NCBI GenBank assembly: GCA_965116555.1
Contig: OZ220698.1
Coordinates: forward strand, 1,364,001-1,428,000
DNA from: DAOUJH01 sp965116555
GTDB taxonomy: Bacteria; Chloroflexota; Dehalococcoidia; Lucifugimonadales; QGNO01
DNA: 64,000 bases
Direction: 5' to 3'
Part shown: positions 61,691 to 64,000 of the stretch, piece after piece
How positions within the stretch are numbered: the first letter of the stretch is position 1
Layout of the letters: every line of letters starts with the position of its first letter
Position numbers and translations under genes: made by a program
Notes under the pieces: model-generated
Told to the model about the DNA's origin: nothing
The model's database searches: none
What the model saw: the letters and a program-made list of their open reading frames with translations, nothing else

Positions 61691-62677
61691 TCAACTCCTG
61701 AACTGCATCTTGTCCAGGCGGGTGAAGTCATGAACGGAGTCCACCCACCGCAGCGTTCCCGAGCGGGAGCGCATCGCCAGTGAGTGCGTCTGCGCGCCGT
61801 TGGCAAAGAAGCGCACCCCGTTCAGCAGGTCGCCTGTGCTTGCGCCGGTTGCCGCGAAGAAAACGTCCTCTCCGGAAACTAGCTCTTCAGCGGAGTAGAC
61901 TTTGCTCAAGTCTGCACCGGCCGCGACCGCCGCGTCTCGCTCCTTATCGTCGCGTGGCCATGCCTTGCACTGGATGGCTCCTCCAATGCACCTTATGGCG
62001 GCGGCGGTAATCACACCCTCTGGTGTGCCTCCTATGCCCATCAGCACATCCACGTCGCTTTCCCACATGGCGGCGTGGATGCCTGCCGCTATATCTCCAT
62101 CGGAGATCAGCTTTATGCGAGCGCCGGCGCTTCTGATGTCGTCTATGAGCTGCTCGTGTCTGGGCCTGTCCAGCACTATCACTGTAAGCTCACCTATCCT
62201 TCTACCCTTGGCTTTGGCGATGTTCGTGAGATTTGTCTCCACAGAGGCGTTGATGTCAATCACGTCCTTGGCTTCTTTGCCCACCGCTATCTTATTCATG
62301 TAGACCACTTCCTGGGGGCAGTTCATGGTGCCGCGCTCCGAGAGGGCAATTACAGCTATGGCTCCGGGCAGCCCCTTGGATAGCAAAGTAGTGCCGTCAA
62401 TGGGGTCGACGGCTATGTCCATCCCCGGCCCTACCCCATCTCCAATCACCTCGCCGTTGTACAGCATGGGCGCCTCGTCCTTTTCTCCCTCACCTATGAC
62501 CACCACACCGTCCATGGACATGGAGCCCAGGGTAAAGCGCATGGCATCCACCGCTGCCTGGTCCACCAGCTCCTTGTCGCCCATGCCCATGTGCTGCGCC
62601 GCCGCAATAGCCGCCGCCTCTGTAACTCGCACCATGTTCATCGCGAAGTTACGGTCAATGGCTTCTCTACTGTTCAT
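61691..62677 (-). CDS. glpX: Class II fructose-1,6-bisphosphatase
   Basis: 328 residues: RVTEAAAIAAAQHMGMGDK, VVIGEGEKDEAPMLYNGE (metal site), and VDPIDGTTLLSKGLPGAI, with GIGGTPEGVITAAAIRCIGG later. It removes the C1 phosphate in gluconeogenesis. GGGGAGGCCTCACA precedes the ATG. Divergent from the aldolase gene 165 bp away, so two consecutive gluconeogenic steps are encoded side by side. Confidence 0.95.
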   Translation of the reverse strand: MNSREAIDRNFAMNMVRVTEAAAIAAAQHMGMGDKELVDQAAVDAMRFTLGSMSMDGVVVIGEGEKDEAPMLYNGEVIGDGVGPGMDIAVDPIDGTTLLSKGLPGAIAVIALSERGTMNCPQEVVYMNKIAVGKEAKDVIDINASVETNLTNIAKAKGRRIGELTVIVLDRPRHEQLIDDIRSAGARIKLISDGDIAAGIHAAMWESDVDVLMGIGGTPEGVITAAAIRCIGGAIQCKAWPRDDKERDAAVAAGADLSKVYSAEELVSGEDVFFAATGASTGDLLNGVRFFANGAQTHSLAMRSRSGTLRWVDSVHDFTRLDKMQFRS

Positions 62678-62842
62678 TGTGAGGCCTCCCCTTGAATCGG
62701 GTGATTCAACGGGAGTATATCAGCATACGGAGGTTGTTTTCCGCCTCTTACATCGTGATAAACTCATCATGGACAAAGGCTCAATCTGCGCCTATCTTGG
62801 GGAATAGGCGTCCCAATGAACTTGAGAACACAAGGAGGCAAG

Positions 62843-63877
62843 ATGAACACGCAGGAACTACAGGCCATAGCCCAGGCAATTGTGGTCAAGAGCAAAGGTA
62901 TACTTGCCGCTGATGAGAGCGATTCTACGATAGCGCGCAGGCTGCAGAGCGTAAACGTGGAGTCCACGGAAGACAACCGCCGCGCCTGGCGGCAGCTTCT
63001 TGTCACCGCCAAAGGCAGCGGCGATTACATCAGCGGAGTTATCCTATTCGATGAGACGATCCGGCAGAGCGCGGACACCGGTGAAAGGTTTGTAGACATC
63101 CTCAACAGTGAAGGCGTTGTGCCCGGCATCAAAGTGGACAAGGGAGCAAGACCCCTGGCCGGCTCCCCTGACGAAACGATAACAGAGGGACTGGACGGCC
63201 TACGTGAACGTCTCAACGAGTACCGTGAGCTGGGCGCAAAGTTCACCAAGTGGCGCGCCGTGATCACCATCGGCGATAACATACCGTCCTCGTACTGCAT
63301 CGATGTCAACGCGCATGCCCTGGGACGCTTCGCCGCGCTTTCCCAGGAGGCGGGCCTCGTTCCCATCGTTGAGCCGGAGGTGCTCATGGACGGCGACCAC
63401 GACATAGATCGCTGCTTTGACGTCACCGAGTCCACCTTGCAGCGAGTATTCGAGGAGCTGCACAGGCAGCGCGTTTCTCTGGAAGGCATGCTGCTCAAGC
63501 CCAACATGGTCCTGTCGGGGACGAAAGCTCCCAACAGGGCGGGGCCGGAACAGGTGGCGGAGGCCACCATAAGCTGCTTCAAGCGCACCATACCCGCATC
63601 CATGCCGGGCATCGTCTTCCTTTCAGGCGGGCAAAGCGATGATGAGGCGACGGTAAACTTGAACGCCATAAACCAGCGTGTCGACTCTACTACGCCGTGG
63701 CAGCTCAGCTTCTCATACGGCAGGGGTCTCCAGGCGACTCCCCTCAAGGCATGGAGCGGCGACCCGGCCAAGGTGCCGCAGGCGCAGGAGGCCTACCTGC
63801 ACCGCGCCCGTGTGACCAGCGCCGCCCGCGACGGTCTCTACACTCCCGATATGGAGAAGGAGTCGGTCGGCGTCTAG
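62843..63877 (+). CDS. fba: Class I (Schiff-base) fructose-bisphosphate aldolase
   Basis: 344 residues from ATG 62843, with an ideal ribosome site (AAGGAGGCAAG). KGILAADESDSTIARRLQSV, GVILFDETIRQSA and PGIKVDKG are family motifs, and LEGMLLKPNMVLSG holds the Schiff-base lysine. LSGGQSDDEATVNLNAIN follows near the C terminus. This is the animal/plant-type class I enzyme found in scattered bacteria. It cleaves or forms fructose-1,6-bisphosphate without a metal. The next gene is rdgB. Confidence 0.94.
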   Translation: MNTQELQAIAQAIVVKSKGILAADESDSTIARRLQSVNVESTEDNRRAWRQLLVTAKGSGDYISGVILFDETIRQSADTGERFVDILNSEGVVPGIKVDKGARPLAGSPDETITEGLDGLRERLNEYRELGAKFTKWRAVITIGDNIPSSYCIDVNAHALGRFAALSQEAGLVPIVEPEVLMDGDHDIDRCFDVTESTLQRVFEELHRQRVSLEGMLLKPNMVLSGTKAPNRAGPEQVAEATISCFKRTIPASMPGIVFLSGGQSDDEATVNLNAINQRVDSTTPWQLSFSYGRGLQATPLKAWSGDPAKVPQAQEAYLHRARVTSAARDGLYTPDMEKESVGV

Positions 63878-63948
63878 TGACTGCGTAGTTTCGAAGCGCG
63901 CCGTCAGGCTGTGCCTTTATCCGCCTGTGGTGTTATCATTTCAACACT

Positions 63949-64000
63949 GTGGCTTTCAAATTGCTCATCGCAACCAACAACAGCGGAAAGGTGGAGGAAT
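63949..64000 (+). CDS. rdgB: RdgB-type XTP/dITP diphosphatase, N-terminal fragment (runs off the right edge)
   Basis: From GTG 63949 the frame reads VAFKLLIATNNSGKVEE, the typical start of the Ham1/RdgB pyrophosphatase (LLIATxNxGKxxE). The enzyme removes non-canonical purine nucleotides. Only 17 codons are in the window. No ribosome site is obvious. Confidence 0.8.
   Translation, partial: MAFKLLIATNNSGKVEE

Overview
The window reads as a stretch of bacterial chromosome, most probably from a Chloroflexota lineage of the Dehalococcoidia/SAR202 type. This is an inference. It rests on the mix of genes (archaeal-type PEP carboxylase, DUF2207- and DUF1461-type membrane proteins, a fused GlcD/GlcF-like flavoprotein, Thr/Pro-stalked lipoproteins with LRR and FN3 domains), a 23S gene unlinked from 16S, and a moderately GC-rich base composition. 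Promoters that can be read are sigma-70-like, mostly with 18-bp spacers.

Left part (1-18 kb): the 5' end of ffh, aspartate dehydrogenase, an AtzG-like/amidase pair, and an uncharacterised two-gene unit whose larger product may have a CHAT-like protease fold. Next comes a minus-strand transcription unit with a strong promoter, a terminator-like leader hairpin, 23S rRNA and initiator tRNA-Met; no 5S or 16S is visible. A split TPP-dependent decarboxylase follows. The classic rpmH-rnpA-yidD-(PQQ-propeller lipoprotein)-yidC-jag operon is read from one near-consensus promoter. Beyond it are a toxin-antitoxin module, a repeat-rich intergenic zone, a methyltransferase, tRNA-Thr, PEP carboxylase, an inositol-monophosphatase-family enzyme and an arginase-family ureohydrolase.

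Middle (18-41 kb): a secreted HExxH/leucine-rich-repeat lipoprotein, the rpsP-khpA-rimM operon, a fused FAD/Fe-S 2-hydroxyacid dehydrogenase, fabG-fabF plus a methyltransferase, mazG, a Lit-like (DUF1461) membrane protein, FmdB and SWIM zinc proteins, folC, an NDUFA9-like SDR, dnaE, a DUF2007 protein, ogt and moxR. Accessory DNA follows: two more PIN toxin-antitoxin modules, each with a palindrome just upstream, and fragments of decayed genes.

Right part (41-64 kb): a DUF2207-like membrane protein, a membrane protein of unknown function, and a 1,676-residue lipoprotein built of Thr/Pro stalks, three FN3 domains, GLUG repeats and LRRs. This large gene is divergent from a NarL-type histidine kinase/response regulator pair. 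The intergenic region between them carries two copies of a roughly 60-bp element with GTACC/GGTAC motifs, which suggests a signalling and surface-display locus. Four tRNAs (Ile, Leu, Arg, Val) and tlyA follow. A long housekeeping run completes the window: M50 protease, tyrA, aroA, gmk, nitroreductase, gatC, gatA, gamma-carbonic anhydrase, an alpha/beta hydrolase, glpX, class I fructose-bisphosphate aldolase and the start of rdgB.

The parts most worth following up are the large lipoprotein/two-component locus with its paired DNA element, the HExxH-LRR lipoprotein, the terminator-like hairpin in the 23S leader, the possible CHAT-like pair and the tRNA-Arg with a GCG anticodon.
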